From: Nitrospirota bacterium
GTDB taxonomy: Bacteria; Nitrospirota; Thermodesulfovibrionia; Thermodesulfovibrionales; Dissulfurispiraceae
Direction of reading: 5' to 3'
Length of the DNA stretch: 64,000 nt
Assembly: GCA_021791055.1 (NCBI GenBank)
Contig: JAJYXI010000049.1
Coordinates: 31,977 to 95,976, forward strand
The position numbers and the translations under genes were made by a program. Under the pieces are notes generated by a model, which was not told where the DNA came from, searched no databases, and saw only the letters and a list, made by a program, of their open reading frames with translations. Of the stretch, positions 51,281-59,514 are shown piece after piece (positions within the stretch are counted from its first letter, which is position 1; every line of letters begins with the position of its first letter).

Positions 51281-52326
51281 CTAAATCCTCCAATCAGCGA
51301 ACCTATCAGCAGATCCCATCCATCTACAAGGACAAACAGAAGCAGTTTAAAAGGCATGGAGATCATAATTGGAGGAAGCATCATCATACCCATAGAAAGA
51401 AGCACGCTCGCAACAACCATATCGATGACGAGAAAGGGCAGGAAGATAAGAAAACCTATCTCAAATGCCTTCTTAAGTTCGCCAATTGAGAAGGCAGGAA
51501 TAACAACCCTCATCGGCAGGTCCATAGGAGTTGCAGGCCTCTCGGATTTCGACATCTTTAAAAAAAGCGCAAGGTCTTTTTCCCTTGTCTGCTTCAGCAT
51601 AAATTCCTTCAATGGAACTCCTGCCCTATTAAGCGCCTCTTCCGCATTTATTTCCTTTTTTGAATAAGGCTGATATGCATTTGTATAAATATTGTCAACA
51701 ACCGGTGACATAATGAACAGTGTAATAAAAAGCGCCAGGCCGATTATTACCTGTGTAGGCGGAACCTGCGGTGTTCCAAGCGCCTGTCTAAGAAATGAGA
51801 GCACAACCACTATCCTCGTAAAGGATGTAGTCATAACGAGTATTGCAGGCAGTATAGAGAGCAGTGTAAGGAATAAAAGCAATTCAAGGGGAGTGGTTAA
51901 ACCGAGGAATCCTCCACCGGCAGGCGGAGGAGGCACAGGTGCAGCAAAGACAGAAGAAGACAGAACACAGAACACAGAAGACAGAGCACAGACAAAGATA
52001 AAAAACTTGCTTCTCTTTAATAAATCTTTTATTCTGACTTCTGACTTCTGACTTCTGTCTTCTGTCTTCTGAAGTGCTTCTTCCACATCAATAGGATTGG
52101 GTTTGCTGAGAAGGGATATGTTTTCATCAGCAACGCCTACAACGAGATACTCCTTTAAGACCTTAATAACTGCAATTCCCCTTTTGGGTCCGAATGGCTG
52201 ATATTGAACTATTTCGATCATTCCTTTATGTGGTAAAATCCTCTGCTTTAGAAATCTGAGAAGCAGATAGAGCCCGCCGAGGACAATCAGCAGTGCAAGT
52301 GTAACTTTAATTAGCTCTATACCCAT
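51277..52326 (-). CDS. fliP: FliO-FliP fusion of the flagellar export gate
   Basis: A 349-residue single open frame. Residues 1-~86 are FliO (one membrane helix ~7-24, then the small cytoplasmic domain GMIEIVQYQPFGPKRGIAVIKVL). Residues ~129-349 are FliP with its signature stretches (PAILVMTTSFTRIVVVLSFLRQ, GTPQVPPTQVIIGLALF). The junction (~87-128) is encoded by two heptamer arrays. It contains a signal-peptide-like core ending SSSVFA before APVPP. FliP normally has a cleaved signal, so signal peptidase could separate the two halves after synthesis. No ATG, GTG or TTG with a ribosome site lies in the junction, so an independent FliP start is unlikely. Confidence 0.9.
   Translation of the reverse strand: MGIELIKVTLALLIVLGGLYLLLRFLKQRILPHKGMIEIVQYQPFGPKRGIAVIKVLKEYLVVGVADENISLLSKPNPIDVEEALQKTEDRSQKSEVRIKDLLKRSKFFIFVCALSSVFCVLSSSVFAAPVPPPPAGGGFLGLTTPLELLLFLTLLSILPAILVMTTSFTRIVVVLSFLRQALGTPQVPPTQVIIGLALFITLFIMSPVVDNIYTNAYQPYSKKEINAEEALNRAGVPLKEFMLKQTREKDLALFLKMSKSERPATPMDLPMRVVIPAFSIGELKKAFEIGFLIFLPFLVIDMVVASVLLSMGMMMLPPIMISMPFKLLLFVLVDGWDLLIGSLIGGFR
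51949..52071. repeat. Heptamer arrays joining fliO and fliP
   Basis: The left arm (51949-51997) has ACAGAAG/ACAGAAC units and the right arm (52033-52071) has the complementary TTCTGAC/TTCTGTC units. On the minus strand they encode the linker KTEDRSQKSEV and the FliP signal core ALSSVFCVLSSSVFA. Confidence 0.8.
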
Positions 52327-52329
52327 TAA

Positions 52330-52659
52330 CTACCTCAACTGCCTTACCCTTTCTGTAGGGCTTATAATATCGGTCAGTCTGATTCCGAATTTCTCGTTCA
52401 CAACAACAACCTCCCCCCTGCCGATAAGCCTGTCATTAACATATACCTCCATAGGCTCGCCTGCCAGCTTTTCGAGGGCTATAACAGACCCCTGACCAAG
52501 CTGAAGAAGCTCCTGAACAAGAATCTTAGTCCTACCAATAACCACGGTCAGCTCCAGCGGGACATCAAGGATAAAGTTTATATCTCTCTGGGCAACCTGT
52601 GGAGATTGTGCTTCTCCCTGGAATTCCTGTACATCTAAGTTTTTTACCTCATCTGCCAT
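52330..52659 (-). CDS. fliN: Flagellar switch protein FliN
   Basis: A 109-residue C-ring protein. The N-terminal ~30 residues are polar, then a SpoA domain covers the rest: LDVPLELTVVIGRTKILVQELLQLGQGSVIALEKLAGEPMEVYVN, with LDVPLELTVVIGRT the hallmark. It ends in FGIRLTDIISPTERVRQL. It lies 3 bases before the FliO-FliP gene. Confidence 0.95.
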   Translation of the reverse strand: MADEVKNLDVQEFQGEAQSPQVAQRDINFILDVPLELTVVIGRTKILVQELLQLGQGSVIALEKLAGEPMEVYVNDRLIGRGEVVVVNEKFGIRLTDIISPTERVRQLR

Positions 52660-52675
52660 TTTCTTCCTCCATATT

Positions 52676-52738
52676 TAGCTCATAGTTGATAGCTCATAGC
52701 TGATAGGTTTTATCCATGAGCTATGAGCCATGAGCTAT
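52676..52738. repeat. Heptamer-arm hairpin between fliM and fliN
   Basis: AGCTCAT/AGTTGAT/AGCTCAT units on the left and ATGAGCT/ATGAGCC units on the right. The right arm encodes the FliM end AHGS and its stop codon TAG. Confidence 0.8.
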
Positions 52739-53695
52739 TACTTTTGTTATTTTTAATGCATACGATCCTTTATATATTCCAAACCTTCCCTTAAACTTCG
52801 GAGTTTCCTCAACAAGGACATCAATATCATCATCAACCCTCTGATTAAGAATTATTAAATCCGATGTCTTCAGGTTGAGAACTTCCTCCACCGTGAGCCT
52901 TGTTGTGCCAAGCTTGCCTGTCAAAACAACCGTAATCTCCTTCAGCCTTTCCTTCAGCCTCTCCAGCCACTTTATATCAAGCTCATCCCTGTCAGCCGAA
53001 AATGCACTGTAAAGCTTTTCCTTAATCGGCTCGACAGTGCCGTACGGTATGCAGAGGAAGGCCCTGCACTGCTTGCCTTCGATTTCAAGCACAAATTCAA
53101 CCTTTATTACAACATCAACAGGCGTTACAATGGTAACAAACTGCGGGTTCATTTCCGAGCGCACATATGTCGGGATTATCGGATAGATGGGCTTCCACGC
53201 CTCTTCCATATCACTAAAGAACATCATCACAACCTTGTGTATTATCTTCTGCTCTATCGGTGTGAATTCCCTTCCTTCAGGCTTGTAGTATCCTTTGCCT
53301 GTCCCGCCGAAAAAGAATTCGATAAGACTGAATATCATCGGTGCATCAAAAACAAGAAGGCCAAAGCCCCTGAGGGGCTCCATCCTGAATACATTAATGC
53401 TCGACGGAAAGGGAACGCCGCGCATGAAGTCATAGAACTTTGTAATATTGACATTCACATTGGTAACATCCACCATACGCCTGATAGCAGCAGAAAGCGT
53501 CAGGCGGAAATTTCTGGCAAGCCTTTCATTGGCGATGTCAAGGGAGGGCATCCTGCCCCTGACAATCTTTTCCTGCCCGGTGAAGTCATAGGGCTTTACG
53601 CCTGAAACTTCTTCTACTTTTTCTGTTTCTACCTCGCCCTGCGAAATCCCTTTTAACAGCGCATCGACTTCTTCTTGAGAAAGAATATCTTCCAT
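52721..53695 (-). CDS. fliM: Flagellar switch protein FliM
   Basis: A 324-residue C-ring protein. The N-terminal CheY-binding motif is ILSQEEVDALLKG (residues 4-16). The middle domain (~40-230) contains NITKFYDFMRGVPFPSSINVF, and the C-terminal SpoA domain (~245-320) follows. It is 11 bases after fliL. Its last residues (AHGS) and stop are supplied by a hairpin repeat. The N-terminal motif resembles the tail of the CheW-CheZ fusion, both expected to bind phospho-CheY. Confidence 0.96.
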   Translation of the reverse strand: MEDILSQEEVDALLKGISQGEVETEKVEEVSGVKPYDFTGQEKIVRGRMPSLDIANERLARNFRLTLSAAIRRMVDVTNVNVNITKFYDFMRGVPFPSSINVFRMEPLRGFGLLVFDAPMIFSLIEFFFGGTGKGYYKPEGREFTPIEQKIIHKVVMMFFSDMEEAWKPIYPIIPTYVRSEMNPQFVTIVTPVDVVIKVEFVLEIEGKQCRAFLCIPYGTVEPIKEKLYSAFSADRDELDIKWLERLKERLKEITVVLTGKLGTTRLTVEEVLNLKTSDLIILNQRVDDDIDVLVEETPKFKGRFGIYKGSYALKITKVIAHGS

Positions 53696-53706
53696 CTACA
53701 CCTCTT

Positions 53707-54195
53707 TTACTGCATTACAAAGTCTGTTAGGTACACATTTTTTACAGAGTTTTCTCCTAATACCTGATTAACCCTGATATTTATCTCATCCTTAAGCTGC
53801 AATTTGCCTTCTGGAGAAATCAGCGCATCTGATGTCTTGCTTGTAAGAAGCGTAATAACTGCATCCCTTATCTGCGGGGTCTTTGTCTTTGCCTTTTCCA
53901 TAACAGCAGGCCCGGCAAGCTCAAGCTGCAATGATACCTTTAGAAATCTTGTTCCTGTAGGGTCGCTGAGGTTAACAACAAAAGGCTCAAGGGCAAATGT
54001 TACCCCTTCTTCTGCCTTTGTCTCTTCCTTCTTGGGTTTATCTCCCGATTTTGAGAAAACGAATAGATACAAGCCAGCACCCACTGCAAGAGCAACAACA
54101 GCAATGATAATGATAAGAATCAGGTTCTTTCCTTTCTTCTTCGGCTCTTGACCTTCTTCTTCGCCTTCTAATTTTTCGTCCTTCTCGTCAACCAT
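53707..54195 (-). CDS. fliL: Flagellar basal-body protein FliL
   Basis: A 162-residue inner-membrane protein that supports stator function. A charged N-terminus with Glu/Lys-rich sequence is followed by one membrane helix (~24-46, LILIIIIAVVALAVGAGLYLF). The periplasmic FliL domain has FALEPFVVNLSDPTGTRFLKVSLQLEL and ends NVYLTDFVMQ. It is the first gene of a ten-gene-plus export operon ending with fliA, with a sigma-54 promoter upstream. Confidence 0.93.
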   Translation of the reverse strand: MVDEKDEKLEGEEEGQEPKKKGKNLILIIIIAVVALAVGAGLYLFVFSKSGDKPKKEETKAEEGVTFALEPFVVNLSDPTGTRFLKVSLQLELAGPAVMEKAKTKTPQIRDAVITLLTSKTSDALISPEGKLQLKDEINIRVNQVLGENSVKNVYLTDFVMQ

Positions 54196-54252
54196 ACAAA
54201 ACCTCCTTTAAATTAATTCATAATTACAGTGAATGATAGCTGCTATTATTAA

Positions 54253-54267
54253 GCATGGATTGTGCCA
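54253..54267 (-). promoter_or_regulatory. Sigma-54 promoter for fliL operon
   Basis: On the minus strand TGGCACA-ATCC-ATGC-TT, matching TGGCACG-N4-TTGC with correct GG-N10-GC spacing and one mismatch in the -12 box. It lies about 58 bases before the fliL ATG and just after the terminator of the preceding operon. Confidence 0.75.
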
Positions 54268-54311
54268 ACGGGCAACCGATTGAATTGTAACAGATTTTAG
54301 CCAATTAGGTC

Positions 54312-54356
54312 AAAAAAATGACGGTTAGATTAATTAGATAGCTAATCTAACCGTCA
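54312..54356 (-). terminator. Rho-independent terminator after the larger flgE
   Basis: A perfect 14-bp stem (TGACGGTTAGATTA with its complement, 10-base loop). On the minus strand a run of seven Ts follows. It ends the fliK-flgD-flgE-flgE transcript and separates it from the fliL promoter. Confidence 0.88.
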
Positions 54357-54374
54357 AAGTGTTAACTACCAATC

Positions 54375-54449
54375 AAGCTCATAGCTGATAGCTCACGGAT
54401 GCTAAAAATATTTCAATGCTATGAACTATGAGCCATGAGCTAAGAGCTA
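54375..54449. repeat. Heptamer-arm hairpin downstream of the larger flgE
   Basis: AGCTCAT/AGCTGAT/AGCTCAC units pair with CTATGAA/CTATGAG/CCATGAG units. It lies between the gene stop (54453) and the terminator. Confidence 0.78.
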
Positions 54450-54452
54450 ATT

Positions 54453-56126
54453 TTATCTCTTAATATTCATCAACTCAGTCAACATGTCATCTGTTGTGGT
54501 AATAACCCTTGTGTTTGCCTGGAAGCCCCTCTGATAAGCAATCATTCTTACGAACTCCTCTGCCAGGTCCACATTTGATGTCTCAAGGGAACTTGCCATA
54601 ACCCTACCCCTTCCTGAGGTATTTGGAGAGCCTATGATCGGGCTGCCCGATGCGGCTGATTCTGTATAGAGGTTTCTACCCTGTTTTGTAAGCATGGTAG
54701 GGGCTATGAACCTTGCGAGATAAATCTCCGCTATCTCAAGTGTCTGCCCATTGGTAAATGCGCCAACCATTGTCCCTGTGTTGTCGATGGTAAGACTCTT
54801 CAGGCTGCCTGAGGCATAGCCATCCTGTGTCTGGAATATGACGGATGAGGAAGATCCATACTGAGTCGTTGCATCACGACCGCTTCCGCCCTGTGCCGTG
54901 CCTGTCCCAAATTCAAAACCTATAGTCTGTGCCTGCGTCACACCGCCTGAGAAGTCAAAAGCTGCGCCTGCTGTATTTCCATACTCCTGAATATCCCTTA
55001 CAAGTCTTCCATCCGTATCAAATTCAAGATAGCCCTCTGCTCCAACCTGTATCTGTCCCTGTGTGCTGTCTGCTGCCTGAACAACAGCATAATAGTGCCA
55101 TCTGTTTCCTGTGGTTGTCTCAGAGCCCGTACCGTCGAGGTCTACGGATTCTGCTGTTTTTCTGAAATACACGGTAACAAGGTGACCATAACCGAGGGAG
55201 TCATAAACAGTGATGGATGTAGAAAAATCAGATGTAGTTGAGGCTTTACTAGGGTCAAAGCCGACCGCAACATAATCGGCTGTGAATGAAGCGGCTGCTG
55301 CAGACGGTGTAGTAGACCTAAAACCAATAATCTGCTCGGCTGTTGTGGCTGAATCTCCCCAATGAGGTCTAAAAGTGCCGGCGGTAATGGAAATTACAAA
55401 TTTCGGCGGTCTGCCATCAGCACCGGCAGTGTAAGTTACGTTATAAGTAGCGCCGGCAGCATCAAGGGCATTCTTGATCGCAGTGGCAAGACCGGCGCCG
55501 TCATAAGTGCCTGGGCTGATGGTTGCTGTAAGATTTCCAGCGCCTTCATCGAACACAATAGTATTATTTGATGTATCAATAGTAAATGAATCGGCAGTAC
55601 CGCTCAAGGGGTTTTTTACAGTAGTTGATGAATCAAGGTTTGATGCTATTTCGACCGAAGATGTTGGATTTGGCGGGCTATTCAGAGATGCCACATTTAT
55701 TGTGCTTACCTGCCCTGCCTGAGTTCCTGTCAGAAGCTTTCCCTGCAGCAACAGACCTTCGGGATTAACCACATTACCATCTTTGTCAAGTGCAAATTGT
55801 CCGGCCCTTGTGTAGTATTGGGTCCCGGCAGTCTCCTTTAAAATGAAAAATCCGTCTCCCTCAATTGCCATATCCAGAGGATTCGACGAGGTCTCCATGC
55901 TGCCCTGCCCAAATACAGCCTGGACAGTCTGAATAATGGCGCCTCTTCCTACCTGGAAAGAACTTCCGCCCCCTAACGAGGAACTAAGGATATCAGCAAA
56001 GACAGTTCTGCTTCCCTTGAATCCAACAGTATTTGAATTGGCAATATTATCACCAACAACGGACAATCCCTGTCCGTTTGAACTAAGCCCGCTAACACCT
56101 GTAAAAAGCGATGTCAACATTCCCAT
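54453..56126 (-). CDS. flgE: Flagellar hook protein FlgE (larger copy)
   Basis: A 557-residue hook protein. The N-terminal rod/hook motif is GLSVVGDNIANSNTVGFKGSR with AIEGDGFFILK following. The C-terminus is SNVDLAEEFVRMIAYQRGFQANTRVI. The central region (~160-290) holds a module (STYDGAG-type start, helix ATAIKNALDAAG, strand KFVISI, end TTAEQIIGF) related to two modules in FlgK. It is larger than E. coli FlgE (about 402 residues). A second hook-type gene lies 55 bases upstream. Which is the main hook subunit cannot be told from sequence; this one is followed by the operon terminator. Confidence 0.9.
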   Translation of the reverse strand: MGMLTSLFTGVSGLSSNGQGLSVVGDNIANSNTVGFKGSRTVFADILSSSLGGGSSFQVGRGAIIQTVQAVFGQGSMETSSNPLDMAIEGDGFFILKETAGTQYYTRAGQFALDKDGNVVNPEGLLLQGKLLTGTQAGQVSTINVASLNSPPNPTSSVEIASNLDSSTTVKNPLSGTADSFTIDTSNNTIVFDEGAGNLTATISPGTYDGAGLATAIKNALDAAGATYNVTYTAGADGRPPKFVISITAGTFRPHWGDSATTAEQIIGFRSTTPSAAAASFTADYVAVGFDPSKASTTSDFSTSITVYDSLGYGHLVTVYFRKTAESVDLDGTGSETTTGNRWHYYAVVQAADSTQGQIQVGAEGYLEFDTDGRLVRDIQEYGNTAGAAFDFSGGVTQAQTIGFEFGTGTAQGGSGRDATTQYGSSSSVIFQTQDGYASGSLKSLTIDNTGTMVGAFTNGQTLEIAEIYLARFIAPTMLTKQGRNLYTESAASGSPIIGSPNTSGRGRVMASSLETSNVDLAEEFVRMIAYQRGFQANTRVITTTDDMLTELMNIKR

Positions 56127-56181
56127 GATAAGCCTCCTTTTTAATTACTAATCGTTGTAATGTTTATTACTATGCCTGTTT

Positions 56182-57483
56182 CTAAATATTGACCAACTTA
56201 GTTAACATCTCATCTGTTGTGGACATAACCACACTGTTAGCCTGAAATGCCCTCTGTATTGTAATCATCTTGACGAACTCTTCTGCCATGTCGATATTGC
56301 TTGCCTCAAGGGAATTTGCAAACACCTTTCCCGCTCCTTTCGTGTTAGGGGTTGCTTCTATTCTCTGTCCTGAGGCAGACGACTCTGCAAATAAATTTTT
56401 TCCTATCTTATTAAGCTCTGTCGGGGCATTGAATTTTGCCAAAACAAGCCGGGCAACCGACCTTTCCTGTCCGTTTGAGTATTTGCCGTAAAGCATCCCG
56501 TCCTGAGCCAATCTAAAGCCCACGAGTCCCCCTTCGGGATAACCGTCTATGCTCTGGAATACTGTAGAATGCGGAGAGGCATATTGAGTTGAGTCATTAA
56601 AATCTATGGCGACTGCCTGAGCAGCAGGTGTTGTCGGCGGTGTTACAAGGTCTCCATCCCAGTCATCAGCACCCCATGTCAGATTGACACTTGTAGGCAC
56701 TGTCGGGCTTGTAAGGGCACCGCTCGTGTCGAAAGTAAGATTCGATATTATCTGCTCCTGATAGTTATTACTCGTTCTCATAGAATTCCACACAACATGC
56801 GCATCCCATGTTGTGCCAACATTTGGAGTAGAGCTTGTCTTTCTGAAGAATATCTCTACAGGATGTGTGCCTCCTGAGCTGTCATAAACCATCATTGTGT
56901 TGCTGTAATTATATGAGCCGGAAGCAGGACCGTTAAGCGGACTGAGCGACCATGCAGTAGTAGGTATATCATCGCTTGCATTTAGGTTTAACTGTATTGT
57001 TGCCGTTGATGTTGCCTGAGCATTCATTACAGGGACACCTTCGGCATTTAAGGGCTGTATCTGAATATCGCCAAGAGTTTGGGTAATATTGCCAGAACTA
57101 TCCGCCGGATACGCTTGAAGCTTCAATCCATTGGGGTTTGCTATAAAATAATCCTTATCGAGGGAAAAATTTCCAGCCCTTGTATAGTATTCTGCATTGT
57201 TTGCATCCTTTACGATAAAGAAGCCGCTGCCATCAATTGCAAAATCAAGCGGATTATCGGTAGGCTCAAGCGGACCTTGCGTGAATTGTGTTTGTATCTC
57301 ATTAATCGAGACACCATTTCCCACCTCGTCGAGAGCCGAGGTCAATACATCGTTGAACAAAGTACGGCTGCCTTTAAACCCGACAGTGTTCGTGTTCGCT
57401 ATATTATTGCCTATAACCGAAAGACCTGTTCCAGTCACATTAAGACCATTCACACTTGTATAAATAGCCGATACCAATCCCAT
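56182..57483 (-). CDS. flgE: Flagellar hook-family protein FlgE (smaller copy)
   Basis: A 433-residue FlgE-family protein with N-terminal GLSVIGNNIANTNTVGFKGSR and AIDGSGFFIVKD. The C-terminus is SNIDMAEEFVKMITIQRAFQANSVVM. It is close in length to classical FlgE and directly follows flgD (its capping scaffold), so it is a good candidate for the ordinary hook subunit. The paralogue downstream may be an alternative or distal hook protein. The two share family ends but differ strongly in the middle. Confidence 0.9.
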   Translation of the reverse strand: MGLVSAIYTSVNGLNVTGTGLSVIGNNIANTNTVGFKGSRTLFNDVLTSALDEVGNGVSINEIQTQFTQGPLEPTDNPLDFAIDGSGFFIVKDANNAEYYTRAGNFSLDKDYFIANPNGLKLQAYPADSSGNITQTLGDIQIQPLNAEGVPVMNAQATSTATIQLNLNASDDIPTTAWSLSPLNGPASGSYNYSNTMMVYDSSGGTHPVEIFFRKTSSTPNVGTTWDAHVVWNSMRTSNNYQEQIISNLTFDTSGALTSPTVPTSVNLTWGADDWDGDLVTPPTTPAAQAVAIDFNDSTQYASPHSTVFQSIDGYPEGGLVGFRLAQDGMLYGKYSNGQERSVARLVLAKFNAPTELNKIGKNLFAESSASGQRIEATPNTKGAGKVFANSLEASNIDMAEEFVKMITIQRAFQANSVVMSTTDEMLTKLVNI

Positions 57484-57499
57484 AGAAATCTCCTTTCGC

Positions 57500-57928
57500 T
57501 TAAGCTGCAGCCGGATTTTTTATCTCTTTAATCTCAGTAAATGCTATCTTCTTACCGTTGACCGTAAGATAAACGCCACTGTCTTCCATATTAATGCCTG
57601 AAACAATGCCCTTTTCGCCGTCAACGCTCGTTATTTCTTTTCCGATCATGCTTACGGCTGCGACGCTGTTCTGGTACTGCTGCTGCTTTAAAAACTCCTC
57701 TAAATTCTTATTCATATTGCTTACCTGTTCGAGACTGCTGAAGTTTGCAAGCTGTGCTATAAATTCTGTATCCTTCATCGGGTTAAGCGGGTCCTGGTTC
57801 TTGAGCTGCGCTATCAGCAGATTCAGAAAATCATCCTTGCCCAACTCCTTCTTTGCCGTTACACTGCTCTGGCTGTCAACCGTCTTTGTGTATGAAGAAT
57901 CACTTAAAATAGGCGACATGTACCCCAT
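57500..57928 (-). CDS. flgD: Flagellar hook cap protein FlgD (short form)
   Basis: A 142-residue scaffold for hook assembly. The N-terminal half has KKELGKDDFLNLLIAQLKNQDPLNPMKDTEFIAQLANFSSLEQV, whose core DFLNLLIAQLKNQDPLNP is the family signature. The C-terminal part is short, with SMIGKEITSVDGEKG and few further residues. The FlgD Ig-like insert of E. coli (about 231 residues) is missing. Short FlgD forms are known in several phyla. It lies 14 bases after fliK. Confidence 0.93.
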   Translation of the reverse strand: MGYMSPILSDSSYTKTVDSQSSVTAKKELGKDDFLNLLIAQLKNQDPLNPMKDTEFIAQLANFSSLEQVSNMNKNLEEFLKQQQYQNSVAAVSMIGKEITSVDGEKGIVSGINMEDSGVYLTVNGKKIAFTEIKEIKNPAAA

Positions 57929-57942
57929 AATCTACCTCCTGA

Positions 57943-59226
57943 TTACGCAAAGTAATCAAAAAACTGAAATTTCGATTCCTTATTCTGTTTATGTTGCTGC
58001 TGATTTGTATCATCCTGCTGCCTTCCCCCATCCGAATAATAATCTTCTTCTTTTACATCAACAAAGAAGTCGCTGACCTTGATGCCTGAATCCTCAAGAG
58101 ATGCCCTGATCTGTGGGATTGCAGCAGAAAACAAATCTCTCACTGCATTTGAATCCACCCTGATATCAGCAGTCAGAACTCCATTGGTCATTCTGAGCTT
58201 TATCTGTATACTTCCAAGGTCAGGCGGTTCAAGCTTTATTACGAGATGCTTATCGCCTGTACCAAGAGTCTTTATAATAGGCTCTCCAAGCTCATTCAGC
58301 CTGCTCACATGCAGCGATTCTTTCACGGCAGGGTCATTCTTAGCATAAGATGTCTGATAACTATGCGCTGCTGAAACAGGGATATTCCCGCTTTTCTCAT
58401 CAATATCAGGCATTGCCTGAGCATCGGAAATATTGATAACAGACTCTACATTCTCTCCGTTCATTGCTTCCTTAATTTGTTCCTGCAAGTGGTTAACTGC
58501 ATTGTTATTGCGCGCTAAAGATGAAGCAGCCTCAGAAAGTTTAGACTGAAGCGGCTGCAAAGCATCGGCAAGATTGCTTTTGAGTTCTGATAGTTTTACC
58601 GATGTTTTAAGTTCTGATGGTTTTACTGGCGATTGAAGAGTCTCAGTCTCTGGAATCATATTTTGATTTTGAGGTTCCTGCCCGATGACTGCGCTTGTCT
58701 TTGTCTTCATCTGCAACTGAAAACCTGCATCAGGATTAGTATTAGCGTGGATTTTAATCTTTTGCATTCCATCTTCCGACCTCAGCATCAAGGTCATGAC
58801 AGCATTGCCATTTGCCATATGCATATTTAACTTGCCAATCCCATCTGCAAGATTCTGGCTTTCCTGAATGCCGTTACTCACCGGCTGAACTGCCGGCAAA
58901 ATCTGTCCGCCCAATGCGGAAGACATCATCTGCTGAAGAATATCTGTAATGTCCGCATCAGCGATAACCTCTACCTTTGTATCTGCAAACAAGCCGTTTG
59001 CCAATTCATTAAAGTCAATCGCCTGACCATCTTTATTTGCAAACAGACCGCTGCCTGCATCTATCGCAGCATTGTTGAATCCTAACAATATGGCAGAAAG
59101 GATTTTAATAAAATTATTGGCATCGAGAGAGCCCTGATTGGTCTGGAAATTCTGGGCAAAAATTGAATTTGTATTACTGCCTGAGCCAGCCCCATTCATA
59201 CCTACCTGCATCATATTAGAAAACAT
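57943..59226 (-). CDS. fliK: Hook-length control protein FliK
   Basis: A 427-residue protein. The long N-terminal part is Gln/Asn/Ser-rich and low in structure, the ruler. The C-terminal domain (~310-400) has the hook-length-control core LVIKLEPPDLGSIQIKLRMTNGVLTADIR, here with the signature L-x-P-x-DLG-x-I. It measures hook length and triggers FlhB switching. It is the first gene of fliK-flgD-flgE-flgE, with a sigma-54 promoter directly upstream. Confidence 0.9.
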   Translation of the reverse strand: MFSNMMQVGMNGAGSGSNTNSIFAQNFQTNQGSLDANNFIKILSAILLGFNNAAIDAGSGLFANKDGQAIDFNELANGLFADTKVEVIADADITDILQQMMSSALGGQILPAVQPVSNGIQESQNLADGIGKLNMHMANGNAVMTLMLRSEDGMQKIKIHANTNPDAGFQLQMKTKTSAVIGQEPQNQNMIPETETLQSPVKPSELKTSVKLSELKSNLADALQPLQSKLSEAASSLARNNNAVNHLQEQIKEAMNGENVESVINISDAQAMPDIDEKSGNIPVSAAHSYQTSYAKNDPAVKESLHVSRLNELGEPIIKTLGTGDKHLVIKLEPPDLGSIQIKLRMTNGVLTADIRVDSNAVRDLFSAAIPQIRASLEDSGIKVSDFFVDVKEEDYYSDGGRQQDDTNQQQHKQNKESKFQFFDYFA

Positions 59227-59263
59227 CCATTAACCTCCAGATGGATTTATAGATGGAAATAAA

Positions 59264-59278
59264 GCAAGAGACATGCCA
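59264..59278 (-). promoter_or_regulatory. Sigma-54 promoter for fliK operon
   Basis: On the minus strand TGGCATG-TCTC-TTGC-TTT, one mismatch from the consensus and correct spacing. It lies 38 bases before the fliK ATG. It is immediately downstream of a large hairpin repeat at 59281-59495. Confidence 0.78.
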
Positions 59279-59280
59279 GA

Positions 59281-59495
59281 ATGGCTGATAGCTCATCGCT
59301 CATTGCTCATAGGTGTCCTGTCCCTAACAGTTCCATACACAATTTTTTTTCGTCATTCCCGTGAAAACGGGAATCCAGAAGGCAAAAAAACTGGATTCCT
59401 GCTTCCGCAGGAATGACAAGTTATTTATGAGACAGGACAATAGCTTGCAATTCATGTTTTTTCTATGAGCTATGAGCTATCAGCTATGAGCTAAA
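59281..59495. repeat. Nested 215-base inverted repeat between motE and fliK
   Basis: Three layers share one centre. The outer arms are heptamers (GCTCATC/GCTCATT against CTATGAG/CTATGAG). The middle arms are GTCCTGTC and GACAGGAC. The inner part is a GTCATTCC-type double hairpin (59351-59418). It looks like repeat insertion within repeat. It fills most of a 288-base intergenic space, and I see no gene in it. Confidence 0.8.
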
Positions 59496-59514
59496 TATGG
59501 CGTGAAAATTTTTC

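Noticed and set aside
51949-52071. Frameshift or sequencing error joining fliO and fliP
   Set aside because: The frame remains open through both repeat arrays, the junction has a coherent signal-peptide composition, and no start codon with a ribosome site exists for a separate fliP.
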